Shown here piece by piece: positions 29,081 through 38,735 of a DNA stretch of 64,000 bases. The position numbers and the translations under genes are program-made. Positions within the stretch are counted from its first letter, which is position 1; each line of letters begins with the position of its first letter. This DNA is from Acinetobacter haemolyticus CIP 64.3 = MTCC 9819 (lineage in GTDB: Bacteria; Pseudomonadota; Gammaproteobacteria; Pseudomonadales; Moraxellaceae): assembly GCF_000369065.1 (NCBI RefSeq), contig NZ_KB849800.1:512044-576043 (forward strand), written 5' to 3'. The notes beneath the pieces are model-generated. The model made no database searches. It was given only the letters and a program-made list of their open reading frames with translations, and was not told the DNA's origin.

Positions 29081-29376
29081 TGACTTTCTTTGGCAAAGTA
29101 CGCTGCTGCCTTTTTTAAAAATTCACGTTCCATTTCAGCTGTTTTGAGCTGTTGTTTAAGCTTCTTATTTTCTTCGAGTAAGGCGTTTAGATCGGGCGAA
29201 TACTGTTTTGTGCCTGCTAAAGTTCCAGCCTTTGCTTTGTTATTCCAGTTCGAAAGGGTTTGCATTGAAATGCCAAGTTGTCTAGCGGATTCCGATACAT
29301 TACCTTGGTTCTCTTCAATGGCTTTTATGGCTTCAGCTTTAAATTCTGCGGTGTAAGTCTTCTGTTTCTTGCTCAT
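29077..29376 (-). CDS. IS3-family transposase OrfA (helix-turn-helix)
   Basis: It has 99 residues. The helix-turn-helix that binds the IS ends is in GNVSESARQLGISMQTLSNW, near residues 25-44. A leucine-zipper-like coiled coil (LLEENKKLKQQLKTAE, near 67) follows. It contains the slippery site for OrfAB synthesis near its end. Confidence 0.92.
   Translation of the reverse strand: MSKKQKTYTAEFKAEAIKAIEENQGNVSESARQLGISMQTLSNWNNKAKAGTLAGTKQYSPDLNALLEENKKLKQQLKTAEMEREFLKKAAAYFAKESQ
29110..29116 (-). other. Programmed -1 ribosomal frameshift site of the IS3 element
   Basis: The heptamer A AAA AAG lies in the orfA frame (codons TTA AAA AAG). After slipping back one base the frame is open through to orfB and gives a fusion of about 388 residues. 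This is the classic IS3-family signal. Confidence 0.8.
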
Positions 29377-29681
29377 GGTAAACTCCTAATGAGTATGTAT
29401 AGTTTACCAAGTTAAACCCTCCTGTTTTTTAAGCACACATCAATTGGTCATTTTATAATTCCTTAAAAATAGATGTTTTATGTTATTAAAGTCTTATCAC
29501 ATGTCTTTTATTAAAATAAGTAATGGAGTGAATATACCAAAATACTTTAGCAAATTTTTTGAACTAGAAAACATCAATAAACATAAAAATACAAAGTTTA
29601 GCCTTATTAGTGTTCATGAGATTTTTAATCTTTAATGGATGAAAAACAACCCGAAGATTGAAAATTAATACGAAAGTTGGT

Positions 29682-29700
29682 GAAAATGAGAATTATTTTT
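29682..29700 (+). promoter_or_regulatory. Fur-box-like operator before the TonB-dependent siderophore receptor
   Basis: GAAAATGAGAATTATTTTT matches 14 of 19 positions of the Fur consensus (GATAATGATAATCATTATC). It lies about 68 bp before the receptor start, so iron repression is likely. Being between divergent genes, it could also affect the interrupted 90-codon gene. Confidence 0.6.
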
Positions 29701-29767
29701 ATTAAAATTGTAACGCATTTTATTATTTTATTTTTTGAAATTTAGTCTGAGTTTTTTTGGAATTTTT

Positions 29768-31948
29768 ATGAAGTCTGCTGCGTTAGGGTTGTTCGAACAG
29801 CCTATTTTTAAATTTAGTGTATTGAGTTTGATGTTGTTGCAAGCTCAGTATGCAATCGCAAATGAACAAACCGCTGTCATGCCTACAATTAAAATTGAGG
29901 CGATGAGTGAGCTTGATCCGATCAAAAGTTATATTGATTATGATCAGGCGAGTGTGACGCGTAATGGTTTAAAGAAAAAAGACATTCCCCAAACCATTGA
30001 TACGATTGATGTGCAGAAATATAAAATTTATGGCTCAAATGATTTAAGTGTGATGTTGCAAGGTACGCCAGGCGTATCAACGAGTTATGATATGCGTGGT
30101 GATGGTATCAGCATACGGGGTTTTAATGCTGATACTGGTGATATTTATCGAGATGGTATTCGTGAAAGTGGTCAAATACGTCGGAGTACAGCAAATGTTG
30201 AACGTATCGAAATTTTAAAAGGTCCAGCATCTGTACTTTATGGTCGTAGTTCAGGTGGCGGTGTGATCAATATGGTGAGTAAATTTGCCAATTTTGACTC
30301 TAAAAGTTCGGTAGGGATTTATGGTGGATCATATGATAACTATGGAACAACGGTGGACTTCAACCAAGTTCTAAATGATAACTTTGCTGTCCGTTTGACA
30401 GGAGAATATGGCGAGTCGAACAGTTTCCGTTCAGGTATCGAAAACAAAATCGAGATGCTTTCCCCAAGTTTTACATATAAAAATGATGATGGCTTAACTT
30501 GGACAATGCAGTATACCTACGATAAATTACATCGTGTTCCAGATCGTGGCCCTTCATTTACTGCTCTACCTAAAGGTACATCAATCAAAACAGGTTTTGC
30601 ACAAGAGGGTGACTATGTAAATGATATTTTACAAGTTGCACGATCTGACCTGAATTATGAGTTTGCACCAAATTGGAACTTTCATTGGGCTGTTAGCTAT
30701 CGAGAAACTGAGCAGAATTTTGATCATTTTTACTTGGGTAGTCTTTGTTTAACAGATGTAGGAGCTTGTAATGGACATGTCGGTGATATTTCACAGCTCT
30801 ACTATTGGCAGCAAACAAGTAACAAAACTACAAGTAATACCTTTGATATTCAGGGTGAGTTCAATACTGGAAGCATAAAACATAATTTATTGCTGGGTGC
30901 TGATTGGACCTATGAACAACGCGAACCTTTGCTTGCAAATCAAAATGAAAATGGTACGGCTATTTATGGTTATGTAAATCCGTTAACTGGGGAACGTAGT
31001 CATTCAAGAGGTACAGGTGCTCTAAAAATACGAACACATAACTATAACCAAGGGGAAGGCTATGGTGTATTCATTCAAGACCTGATTAGTTTTAATGACT
31101 ATTTCAAAATGATGTTGGGTGGGCGCTATGATTACTTCCACTCGCAAACAACTAATCGTTTGAAGACAAGTGAAGAGAAGGATTACCAACGTAGTATTGA
31201 TGGAGAAAGCTTTAGTCCAAACATCGGTTTTATTTGGCAGCCTGTAGAAAGTCAAAGTTTCTATGCTTCTTATAGTAAAAGTTTTGCTCCATTTGGTGGT
31301 CGAGTGGGAGTGAGTGTCGTATCTGCGGATACAAATGTTAATGCGTTTGATGCCGATCCTCAATACAACGAGCAATACGAAGTTGGTGTAAAAAGTGATT
31401 GGTTAAATGATCGTTTGAATACTCAATTTTCTGTTTTCGATATTCGTAAGAATAATATCCGCTATAAACCAGATCCTGAGAATAAACCAGAAGAATGGGC
31501 AGTTGGCGGACAGCATCGTTCTCGAGGAATGGAGTTTAGCTTTATTGGTCGTGCACTCGATAATGTTTTTGTACGAGGTGGATACAGCTATATAGATGCA
31601 GAAGTTACTAAAGATAAAGAAAAACCAAAAAATGTTGGAAAAGAACTGAATAATGTACCAAAACATATCGGTAATTTATTTGTTCGTTATCTACCTACAG
31701 ATAAAATCTATGGAGAAATTGGTGCAACTTATGTAGGAGATGCGAAGGTATATCTAAATGGTAATTTAGATAGAGAACCGACCGATTTTAAGGGGTTTAC
31801 ACGTCTCGATGCTGCGATTGGTTATAGCGCTGCCCCTTGGAACCTGACGATTGCTGTCAATAACTTGACCAATAAAGAATATTGGCGTTCAGACTCGATG
31901 CCAGGCACACCACGTAATTTCTTGGTACGTTTAAACTATCAATTCTAA
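29768..31948 (+). CDS. TonB-dependent siderophore receptor
   Basis: Outer-membrane ferric-siderophore receptor of 726 residues. The signal peptide is followed by the plug (KKKDIPQTIDTID near 65, GDGISIRGFNADTGDIYRDG near 105, VERIEILKGPASVLYGRSSGGGVINM near 145) and a beta-barrel that ends FLVRLNYQF. The plug signatures match the FhuA/Fiu class of siderophore receptors. I used the ATG at 29768, which starts a cleaner signal peptide; an in-frame TTG at 29735 would add 11 residues. The exact siderophore is not deducible. A Fur-box-like site precedes it and a terminator follows. Confidence 0.9.
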   Translation: MKSAALGLFEQPIFKFSVLSLMLLQAQYAIANEQTAVMPTIKIEAMSELDPIKSYIDYDQASVTRNGLKKKDIPQTIDTIDVQKYKIYGSNDLSVMLQGTPGVSTSYDMRGDGISIRGFNADTGDIYRDGIRESGQIRRSTANVERIEILKGPASVLYGRSSGGGVINMVSKFANFDSKSSVGIYGGSYDNYGTTVDFNQVLNDNFAVRLTGEYGESNSFRSGIENKIEMLSPSFTYKNDDGLTWTMQYTYDKLHRVPDRGPSFTALPKGTSIKTGFAQEGDYVNDILQVARSDLNYEFAPNWNFHWAVSYRETEQNFDHFYLGSLCLTDVGACNGHVGDISQLYYWQQTSNKTTSNTFDIQGEFNTGSIKHNLLLGADWTYEQREPLLANQNENGTAIYGYVNPLTGERSHSRGTGALKIRTHNYNQGEGYGVFIQDLISFNDYFKMMLGGRYDYFHSQTTNRLKTSEEKDYQRSIDGESFSPNIGFIWQPVESQSFYASYSKSFAPFGGRVGVSVVSADTNVNAFDADPQYNEQYEVGVKSDWLNDRLNTQFSVFDIRKNNIRYKPDPENKPEEWAVGGQHRSRGMEFSFIGRALDNVFVRGGYSYIDAEVTKDKEKPKNVGKELNNVPKHIGNLFVRYLPTDKIYGEIGATYVGDAKVYLNGNLDREPTDFKGFTRLDAAIGYSAAPWNLTIAVNNLTNKEYWRSDSMPGTPRNFLVRLNYQF

Positions 31949-31970
31949 TGGCTTGAACAAGTCACATATA

Positions 31971-32003
31971 AAAAAGCACTTTTGATCAACAAAAGTGCTT
32001 TTT
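31971..32003 (+). terminator. Terminator of the siderophore receptor gene
   Basis: AAAAAGCACTTTTG, loop ATCAA, and CAAAAGTGCTTTTT form a perfect stem with a T run. Confidence 0.88.
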
Positions 32004-32135
32004 TCTTTCTTATAAACGTAGGACGCCATACGCAAACTATAAAATGCTGTCAGAAAGGAATTAATTTAGAAAAATAACTACAAAGTCACAAAATTTGTTA
32101 GAATCAGAGAAAACACTAACAAAGAGATAATAATA

Positions 32136-32321
32136 ATGAAGATCGCACTTGTACTCCTATTCTTATTTTCTATTCTCGTTTTGGGTTATACCAGTTATGA
32201 AGATGCACAGACGAAAAAACGTCAAGAACTTATGAAAGTTGTTCATGACGCTGAGCATAGTTTGAATGAAATTCAACATAACCCACATACACATTTGAGC
32301 AGTCTAAAACAAACTAAATAG
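32136..32321 (+). CDS. Small single-pass membrane protein, 61 residues
   Basis: One N-terminal hydrophobic helix (residues 2-18) is followed by a charged helical tail rich in His, Lys and Gln. It could be an inner-membrane anchored peptide or a short secreted protein. A modest AGAG motif lies upstream, and terminators lie on either side (31971 and 32447). I do not recognise it. Confidence 0.55.
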   Translation: MKIALVLLFLFSILVLGYTSYEDAQTKKRQELMKVVHDAEHSLNEIQHNPHTHLSSLKQTK

Positions 32322-32446
32322 GTAACAACATCTGCTATAAGATTTTGAGCTAATTTGATGCATTTGTCGCGATCAGTAAGTCATCTTTTTTTGATTGAAG
32401 GTACGCAAGTTCCTATTAGAATCTGCTAAAATATTTACCATTAAAT

Positions 32447-32476
32447 AAAAAGCTGCATATTGTTATGCGGCTTTTT
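32447..32476 (+). terminator. Terminator after the 61-residue membrane protein
   Basis: AAAAGCTGCATA and TATGCGGCTTTTT pair with one G-T. The remaining DNA between 32322 and 32646 shows no gene and should contain the promoter of the purine permease. Confidence 0.75.
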
Positions 32477-32646
32477 ATATTTTGATAGCGGAATTAGATT
32501 TATACATGTTTTGATGTGACGCGTATCGAGCTGGCATATAGATTGCTTTCAGCTTTGTATACCTTTTGGTGAAAAATTCAAAAAAGTTTGAAACACAAAG
32601 GTATAGATTTTATCTCCTACGATCTTAGATTTTGACAGGTGCTATT

Positions 32647-33966
32647 ATGGCAACGCCTAATGCTTCGGCAGGTTTGTTAGAACGCTTATTTAAATTAAGC
32701 GATAACAAAACGAGTTTTAGAACAGAAGTTCTTGCAGGTGTAACTACATTTTTGACCATGTGTTACATCATTATTGTAAATCCATTGATTCTTTCAGAAA
32801 CAGGAATGGATCATGGTGCTGTATTTGTAGCAACCTGCTTAGCTGCGGCGATTGGCTGTTTGGTGATGGGGTTAATTGCGAATTATCCAATTGCTTTAGC
32901 CCCAGGTATGGGCTTGAATGCTTACTTTACATACTCAGTATGCTTGGGTATGGGAGTGCCTTGGGAAACCGCTTTAGCAGCAGTATTTATTTCTGGTTTG
33001 GTTTTCCTTGCGATTAGCTTTATGAAGATTCGTGAAGCGATTGTCAATGCTATTCCGATGTCGTTGAAACTGGCGATTGGTGGTGGTATTGGATTATTTC
33101 TTGCTTTGATTGCATTAAAAAATGCTGGGATTATTGTTGATAATCCAGCAACTTTAGTCGGTTTAGGGGATATCAAACAACCAACAGTGTTACTCGCTTT
33201 ATTTGGCTTTTTAATGATCGTGGTTTTGCATCAGTTCAAAATACGTGGTGCAATCATTATTAGTATTTTAGTGATTACCGCAATTGCAACAGCTTTAGGT
33301 TTAAATGAGTTTAAGGGTGTAGTTGGTCATATTCCATCAATTGCTCCAACATTTATGAAAATGGACTTTGAGGGTCTATTCACTGCCAGCATGATCGGCG
33401 TTATCTTCGTATTCTTCATTGTTGATTTATTTGACAGTACAGGAACCTTGGTTGGTGTTTCACACCGTGCGGGTTTGTTGAAAGATGGTAAATTACCGCG
33501 CCTGAAAAAGGCATTGTTTGCTGATTCATCAGCAATCGTTGCAGGTGCTGCATTAGGTACATCATCAACAACTCCGTACATTGAATCGGCTTCTGGGGTT
33601 GCTGCAGGTGGACGTACAGGTTTAACGGCGGTAGTAGTTGCTGTGTTATTTGTTGGCTGTTTATTTTTAGCACCACTTGCTCAATCTGTACCAGGTTTTG
33701 CTACAGCACCTGCATTGTTGTTTATTGGAGTATTGATGATTCAAGGAATCACCCATATTGATTGGGATGATATCACTGAAGCAGTACCTGCCTTTTTAAC
33801 GATCGTATTCATGCCATTTACCTATTCGATTGCGGATGGTATCGCAATGGGCTTTATTAGCTATGCATTGGTTAAACTACTTACGGGCAAAGCAAAGACA
33901 GTACCTTATATGGTCTGGATCATTGCAGCACTGTGGGTATTTAAGTTTGTTGCATTTGGCGGTTAA
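32647..33966 (+). CDS. AzgA-type adenine/guanine/hypoxanthine permease (NCS2 family)
   Basis: Proton-coupled purine base importer of 439 residues with 12-14 membrane helices. Family signatures are YIIIVNPLILSE near residue 42, APGMGLNAYFTYSV near 87 and DLFDSTGTLVGV near 262. I placed the start at the ATG with AGGTG 6 nt upstream; an in-frame TTG at 32632 has no better signal. Adenine deaminase follows on the same strand after a terminator, which together suggests uptake and deamination of adenine to hypoxanthine. Confidence 0.93.
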   Translation: MATPNASAGLLERLFKLSDNKTSFRTEVLAGVTTFLTMCYIIIVNPLILSETGMDHGAVFVATCLAAAIGCLVMGLIANYPIALAPGMGLNAYFTYSVCLGMGVPWETALAAVFISGLVFLAISFMKIREAIVNAIPMSLKLAIGGGIGLFLALIALKNAGIIVDNPATLVGLGDIKQPTVLLALFGFLMIVVLHQFKIRGAIIISILVITAIATALGLNEFKGVVGHIPSIAPTFMKMDFEGLFTASMIGVIFVFFIVDLFDSTGTLVGVSHRAGLLKDGKLPRLKKALFADSSAIVAGAALGTSSTTPYIESASGVAAGGRTGLTAVVVAVLFVGCLFLAPLAQSVPGFATAPALLFIGVLMIQGITHIDWDDITEAVPAFLTIVFMPFTYSIADGIAMGFISYALVKLLTGKAKTVPYMVWIIAALWVFKFVAFGG

Positions 33967-33991
33967 GTCGCTTAAAAATTAGAAACCTTTT

Positions 33992-35043
<1,052 letters not shown>

Positions 35044-35046
35044 ACG

Positions 35047-35074
35047 AAAAAAAACCGCATGATGCGGTTTTTTT
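35047..35074. terminator. Bidirectional terminator between adenine deaminase and cytochrome b561
   Basis: AAAAAACCGCAT, GAT and GCGGTTTTTT form a stem with A and T tracts on both sides. It serves the two convergent genes. Confidence 0.85.
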
Positions 35075-35086
35075 ATATTCAAGGGT

Positions 35087-35641
35087 TTATTTAGGTTGTT
35101 TTAACATGCTTCGTAAGACATTATCTTTATCGATAAAATGATGTTTAACTGCCGCTAAAGCATGTCCAACGATCAGTAACCCTGCAAACCATGACAAATA
35201 AATATGAAGTGGTTTTACAATTGCTAGAAGCTCTGGATTATCTTGAACTAATCTTGGAATTTCGAAAAGATATAACACAGGCGCAGGATGACCAGCACTC
35301 CAACTAAATAAACAACCAGTGATTGGTAATGCCAAGAGCATTAAATAAAGTAGGAAATGTCCAACATGCGCCAAGGTTTTCATCATTGGTGACATTGTGT
35401 CGGGAAGTTTGGGAGCGGGATGGGTATAACGCCAAAATATTCGAATAAGGACCAAGAAAATAATCGTCGTTGCAATATTCTTATGTAAGGTAATGACACT
35501 GCCTTTGAAGCTACCATCAACTTCGTAGCTTAGAAAATTTCCACTATAAAAACCAATAAGCCATGCAACAATAAAAATCGCTGCCATGAGCCAATGCAAT
35601 ACTTGTGCTGTACGGGTGTAGTATTGTGCTGAGGTTGACAT
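35087..35641 (-). CDS. Cytochrome b561 family protein
   Basis: It has 184 residues and four membrane helices. Candidate haem-ligand histidines are in YTRTAQVLHWLMA near residue 15, ITLHKNIATT near 52, HVGHFLLY near 95 and VGHALAAVKHHF near 160. Family members pass electrons between quinol and periplasmic acceptors, and several act as superoxide or quinol oxidases. It stands alone on the minus strand. Confidence 0.92.
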   Translation of the reverse strand: MSTSAQYYTRTAQVLHWLMAAIFIVAWLIGFYSGNFLSYEVDGSFKGSVITLHKNIATTIIFLVLIRIFWRYTHPAPKLPDTMSPMMKTLAHVGHFLLYLMLLALPITGCLFSWSAGHPAPVLYLFEIPRLVQDNPELLAIVKPLHIYLSWFAGLLIVGHALAAVKHHFIDKDNVLRSMLKQPK

Positions 35642-35857
35642 CGCAACATCCTAGCTGTGATATGAGTCATTTGATTCTAAATATGGAAATAAACGTCTCA
35701 TACTATGTATATGTAACAGAGCGTTTTATCCTTAGGACGTTTAATTAGAATGTAATAATTCAAATTGTTATATTCTGTAAAATTGAATTTAGGTCATATC
35801 ATAAATGCTCGCGTTTAGGCACAATACGCCTGCCAAAATTTAGGTAGGTAAAAAAAT

Positions 35858-36238
35858 ATGAAAAAATTAGTATTGACTGTTGCTCCATTGGTTTTAGCGG
35901 TTGCAGGATGTGCTGCGACAGATACAAATAACCCTACAGCAACCTCACAGCAATTGGGTATGGCTGCTTTAAAAGTTGCCGTAAATGCAAAGTGCTTAAA
36001 TGAAATCAATAATATTCCAGCATGGAAAACTGCTACACGTCTTATGAGCACAGAGCAAAGAAACGAGATTCAAACCAATGTGTGTGGTTGTGTCAGTGAT
36101 AAAGCACCTGAAAGTGTGACTGCCTTTGATCTTGCAACGGCAGCAGTTGATCCAGCTGCACGCGCTATGATTGTAAACAAGGTAGTTACGGAAACTGTAA
36201 ATACCTGTGTGAATGAAGCGTTAAACAAAGCGAAGTAG
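35858..36238 (+). CDS. Small lipoprotein of unknown function, 126 residues
   Basis: A signal peptide ends in the lipobox LAVAGC with the lipidated Cys near residue 18. The mature part has a conserved-looking Cys pattern (KCLNEINN near 47, CGCVSDKAP near 72, TCVNEALN near 117), probably two disulfides. A short hairpin with GAGGCTG/CAGCCTC at 36244-36260 closes the gene before rnhB. I do not know its role. Confidence 0.8.
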   Translation: MKKLVLTVAPLVLAVAGCAATDTNNPTATSQQLGMAALKVAVNAKCLNEINNIPAWKTATRLMSTEQRNEIQTNVCGCVSDKAPESVTAFDLATAAVDPAARAMIVNKVVTETVNTCVNEALNKAK

Positions 36239-36243
36239 TAAAT

Positions 36244-36260
36244 GAGGCTGTATCAGCCTC
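36244..36260 (+). terminator. Short hairpin between the lipoprotein gene and rnhB
   Basis: GAGGCTG, TAT and CAGCCTC are followed by TTGTT. The stem is good but the T run is poor, so it is probably a weak terminator. It covers the alternative upstream ATG of rnhB (36242). Confidence 0.5.
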
Positions 36261-36277
36261 TTGTTGAGAGATGTAAT

Positions 36278-36844
36278 ATGACGATTGCTGGTGTCGATGA
36301 GGCAGGGAGAGGGCCTTTAGTAGGTTCTGTGGTTGCTGCGGCAGTAATTTTGGACCCAAATAATCCAATTGAAGGCCTAAATGACTCAAAAAAGTTGACC
36401 GAAAAGAAACGTGAAAAATTATTTGCAGAGATTCAAGAAAAAGCACTCGCTTGGTCTATTGCTGAAGCAAGCCACGTGGAAATCGATGAATTTAATATAT
36501 TACAAGCTACTTTCCTTGCGATGCGTCGAGCAGTTGAAGCATTAGCAACTCAACCAGCAAAAGTGATTGTGGATGGTAACCAAATTCCGAAAGGAATCAC
36601 GATTCCATGTGAGGCCATCGTGGGTGGAGATGCGAGTCATGCTGAAATCAGTGCCGCGAGTATTTTAGCGAAAGTCACCCGTGATCGCCAAATGAAAGCT
36701 TTAGATTTGGAATATCCGAATTATGGTTTTGCTAAGCACAAAGGTTATCCTACTAAGGCTCATTTTGAGGCGATAGCAATACATGGGGTAATTGATGAGC
36801 ATCGACGTAGTTATGGACCAGTCAAGAAAGCACTAGGCTTATAA
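36278..36844 (+). CDS. rnhB: Ribonuclease HII
   Basis: It removes single ribonucleotides and RNA from RNA-DNA hybrids. From this start it has 188 residues and begins [15 protein letters not shown], with the catalytic Asp-Glu pair. VDGNQ near residue 100 and [21 protein letters not shown] near 115 supply the other acidic residues. The start has a GAGAG motif 8 nt upstream; the in-frame ATG at 36242 lies in a hairpin and adds 12 residues absent from the family. Confidence 0.95.
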   Translation: MTIAGVDEAGRGPLVGSVVAAAVILDPNNPIEGLNDSKKLTEKKREKLFAEIQEKALAWSIAEASHVEIDEFNILQATFLAMRRAVEALATQPAKVIVDGNQIPKGITIPCEAIVGGDASHAEISAASILAKVTRDRQMKALDLEYPNYGFAKHKGYPTKAHFEAIAIHGVIDEHRRSYGPVKKALGL

Positions 36845-36846
36845 GC

Positions 36847-36877
36847 AATTAAAGCGACTATTGTAGTCGCTTTAATT
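36847..36877. terminator. Bidirectional terminator between rnhB and csrA
   Basis: AATTAAAGCGACTA, TTG and TAGTCGCTTTAATT form a perfect 14-bp stem serving the two convergent genes. Confidence 0.85.
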
Positions 36878-36895
36878 ATTGAAGAATTTGGTATA

Positions 36896-37159
36896 TTAAC
36901 GATTAAAGTTATTATGTTGAGAGAAATCATTACTCTCTTCTTCATACGTATGTTGATAATCTTGATCAAGATGTTGTAAATGCTCATGCATGGCACGTTC
37001 ATGTTGGATACGTTGGTAAATTTCCTCACGATGCACAGAAACTTCTTTTGGAGCATTTACACCAATACGCACCTGATTGCCTTTTACGCCAAGCACAGTA
37101 ACACTGACTTGATCCCCAATCATTAATGTTTCTCCGACACGACGGGTCAGAATCAGCAT
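36896..37159 (-). CDS. csrA: Carbon storage regulator CsrA with extended C-terminus
   Basis: Homodimeric RNA-binding regulator that recognises GGA motifs near ribosome-binding sites. Residues 1-45 match CsrA closely: [28 protein letters not shown] and REEIYQRI. The protein is 87 residues against about 61 in Escherichia coli; the extra 25 form a hydrophilic tail rich in His, Asp and Glu ([11 protein letters not shown]). Longer tails are known in this group. It is monocistronic, downstream of lysC on the same strand with 230 bp between. Confidence 0.95.
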   Translation of the reverse strand: MLILTRRVGETLMIGDQVSVTVLGVKGNQVRIGVNAPKEVSVHREEIYQRIQHERAMHEHLQHLDQDYQHTYEEESNDFSQHNNFNR

Positions 37160-37311
37160 GTTTATCTCCTTGCTAAACGCTCAAACTTGCGACAGGGAAT
37201 TCATTGTTCGAAAGCACAGCCTAATATACAGAAAATTCTAACAAAATTATGTAAAAAATTTTTTTTCGTAAATTTTGTGAGAACTTTCTTAAAACCTCTG
37301 CGCTAATATAA

Positions 37312-37353
37312 CAGAGCCACTATTAAAAAAACTATAGTGGCTCTGTTTTTTTT
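37312..37353. terminator. Hairpin between csrA and lysC with the T run on the plus strand
   Basis: CAGAGCCACTAT (37312-37323) and ATAGTGGCTCTG (37334-37345) form a perfect 12-bp stem. Eight T follow on the plus strand, but only TTATATT on the minus strand, though both flanking genes lie on the minus strand. Confidence 0.6.
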
Positions 37354-37391
37354 ATTATTTACTTGAAAGTAAATATTTAACTAGCTACAAA

Positions 37392-38672
37392 TTAAGCACG
37401 CGCGCTGCTTTCACCATGCTCGCGGTCTAGACCAAAAGCTGTGTGTAAACAACGAACTGCTAATTCTAAATAGTTTTCTTCGATTAACACAGAAATTTTA
37501 ATTTCTGATGTAGAAATCATGAGAATATTAATGCTTTCTTCAGCTAAAGCTGTGAACATTTTACTAGCAACGCCAGCGTGTGAGCGCATGCCTACACCAA
37601 CGATAGAGACTTTTACAATATCATCACGCGTAACAACTTCACATCCTTCAATGCTACTCGCTGTTTGCTCTAAAATTGCTTTTGCTTTAGCAAGATCAGT
37701 ACGATTTACTGTAAAAGTAAAATCAGTTGTACCATCTTCTTCTACATTTTGGATAATCATATCCACTTCGATGTTGGCATTACTAATCGGCGACAAGATT
37801 TTTGATGCAATACCAGGCTCATCAGGCACGCCTAGAATCGTTAATTTTGCTTCGTCACGGTTAAATGCAATACCTGCGATGATTGGTTGTTCCATATCGT
37901 CTTCCGCCTCAGTGGTAATTAGTGTGCCTACATTTTGTTTAAATTCTTCGTCAAATGCGCCGTCATTGTCATTATCGAAACTAGATAATACGCGTAATGG
38001 GACTTGGTATTTACCAGCGAACTCAACAGAGCGAATTTGTAAAACTTTTGAACCCAAAGATGCCATTTCTAGCATCTCTTCGAAAGAAATACGATCAACT
38101 TTCTTTGCTTTGGGAGCAACACGAGGGTCAGTGGTGTAAACGCCATCAACATCAGTGTAAATCTGACATTCATCTGCTTTCAATGCAGCTGCGATGGCTA
38201 CACCAGATGTATCAGAACCACCACGACCTAAAGTTGTTGTATTGCCATCAGCATCAAAGCCTTGGAAACCAGCAACCACGAGAACACGACCTGCATCTAA
38301 ATCTTTGGTCATCACATCGGTATCAATAGACTCTATACGTGCTTTGGTAAAAGCACTGTCAGTTTTGATACCAACTTGACGACCAGTATATGATTTAGCT
38401 TCTACACCAATAGAATTAAGTGCCATAGCTAACATGGAAATCGTTACTTGTTCACCCGTTGACACCATTTGATCAAGTTCCCGTGGGTCAGGGGTGCTGG
38501 TAATGGCTTTAGCAAGCGCAAGTAAGCGGTTGGTTTCACCACTCATAGCAGACACGACCACGACCACCTTGTGACCATGATCATGCCAACGCTTGACACG
38601 ACGAGCAACATTTAAAATGCGCTCAGGAGTACCCATAGAGGTACCGCCATATTTTTGAACGATTAATGCCAT
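37392..38672 (-). CDS. lysC: Aspartate kinase LysC
   Basis: It phosphorylates aspartate, the first step to lysine, threonine, methionine and diaminopimelate. It has 426 residues: a kinase domain beginning ALIVQKYGGTSMG, with FTKARIESID near residue 107 and TLGRGGSDTSGVA near 148, then two C-terminal ACT domains (from about 265) that sense lysine and threonine. The single-function class matches pseudomonad LysC. alaS lies immediately upstream on the same strand (63-bp gap). Confidence 0.97.
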   Translation of the reverse strand: MALIVQKYGGTSMGTPERILNVARRVKRWHDHGHKVVVVVSAMSGETNRLLALAKAITSTPDPRELDQMVSTGEQVTISMLAMALNSIGVEAKSYTGRQVGIKTDSAFTKARIESIDTDVMTKDLDAGRVLVVAGFQGFDADGNTTTLGRGGSDTSGVAIAAALKADECQIYTDVDGVYTTDPRVAPKAKKVDRISFEEMLEMASLGSKVLQIRSVEFAGKYQVPLRVLSSFDNDNDGAFDEEFKQNVGTLITTEAEDDMEQPIIAGIAFNRDEAKLTILGVPDEPGIASKILSPISNANIEVDMIIQNVEEDGTTDFTFTVNRTDLAKAKAILEQTASSIEGCEVVTRDDIVKVSIVGVGMRSHAGVASKMFTALAEESINILMISTSEIKISVLIEENYLELAVRCLHTAFGLDREHGESSARA

Positions 38673-38735
38673 AGTTGTTCCATATAAGCCATGACCCTGA
38701 GAGGCATCAGGGTCAGTTACACAAAAGTGAAGTTC

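Larger units (their letters stand above)
28169..29442 (-). mobile_element. IS3-family insertion sequence, 1,274 bp
   Basis: Ends are imperfect long inverted repeats. Both start TGATGTGTGCT and share further matches at CAGGAG and ACTTGG over about 36 bp. The 3-bp direct repeat ATT flanks the element (28166-28168 and 29443-29445). It carries orfA and orfB overlapping by 4 bp, with an A AAA AAG slippery site. Both frames are intact, so the element may be active. The exact IS name needs a database match. Confidence 0.92.
27902..29451 (-). pseudogene. 90-codon hypothetical gene split by an IS3-family element after codon 3
   Basis: On the minus strand an ATG at 29451 with AAGGA 8 nt upstream starts codons M-T-N, then the IS begins. 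On the far side the frame resumes at 28165 with NQNDQSESNEDLQ and runs to TAA at 27902. Removing the IS and one 3-bp target copy gives a continuous 90-residue acidic, Pro-rich protein (GRWGEFNPPPKLSEEEL in the middle, SGGRDLTDDD at the end). No signal peptide or known domain is visible. It shares its strand with the TonB receptor downstream and ends in its own terminator. Confidence 0.85.

Noticed and set aside
25668-31948. Genomic island or prophage around the two TonB receptors
   Set aside because: Apart from the IS3 element there is no integrase, attachment repeat or phage gene.
37519-38139. 206-codon plus-strand frame opposite lysC
   Set aside because: It is long only because of the codon pattern of lysC, and its translation is low-complexity and Ser-rich.
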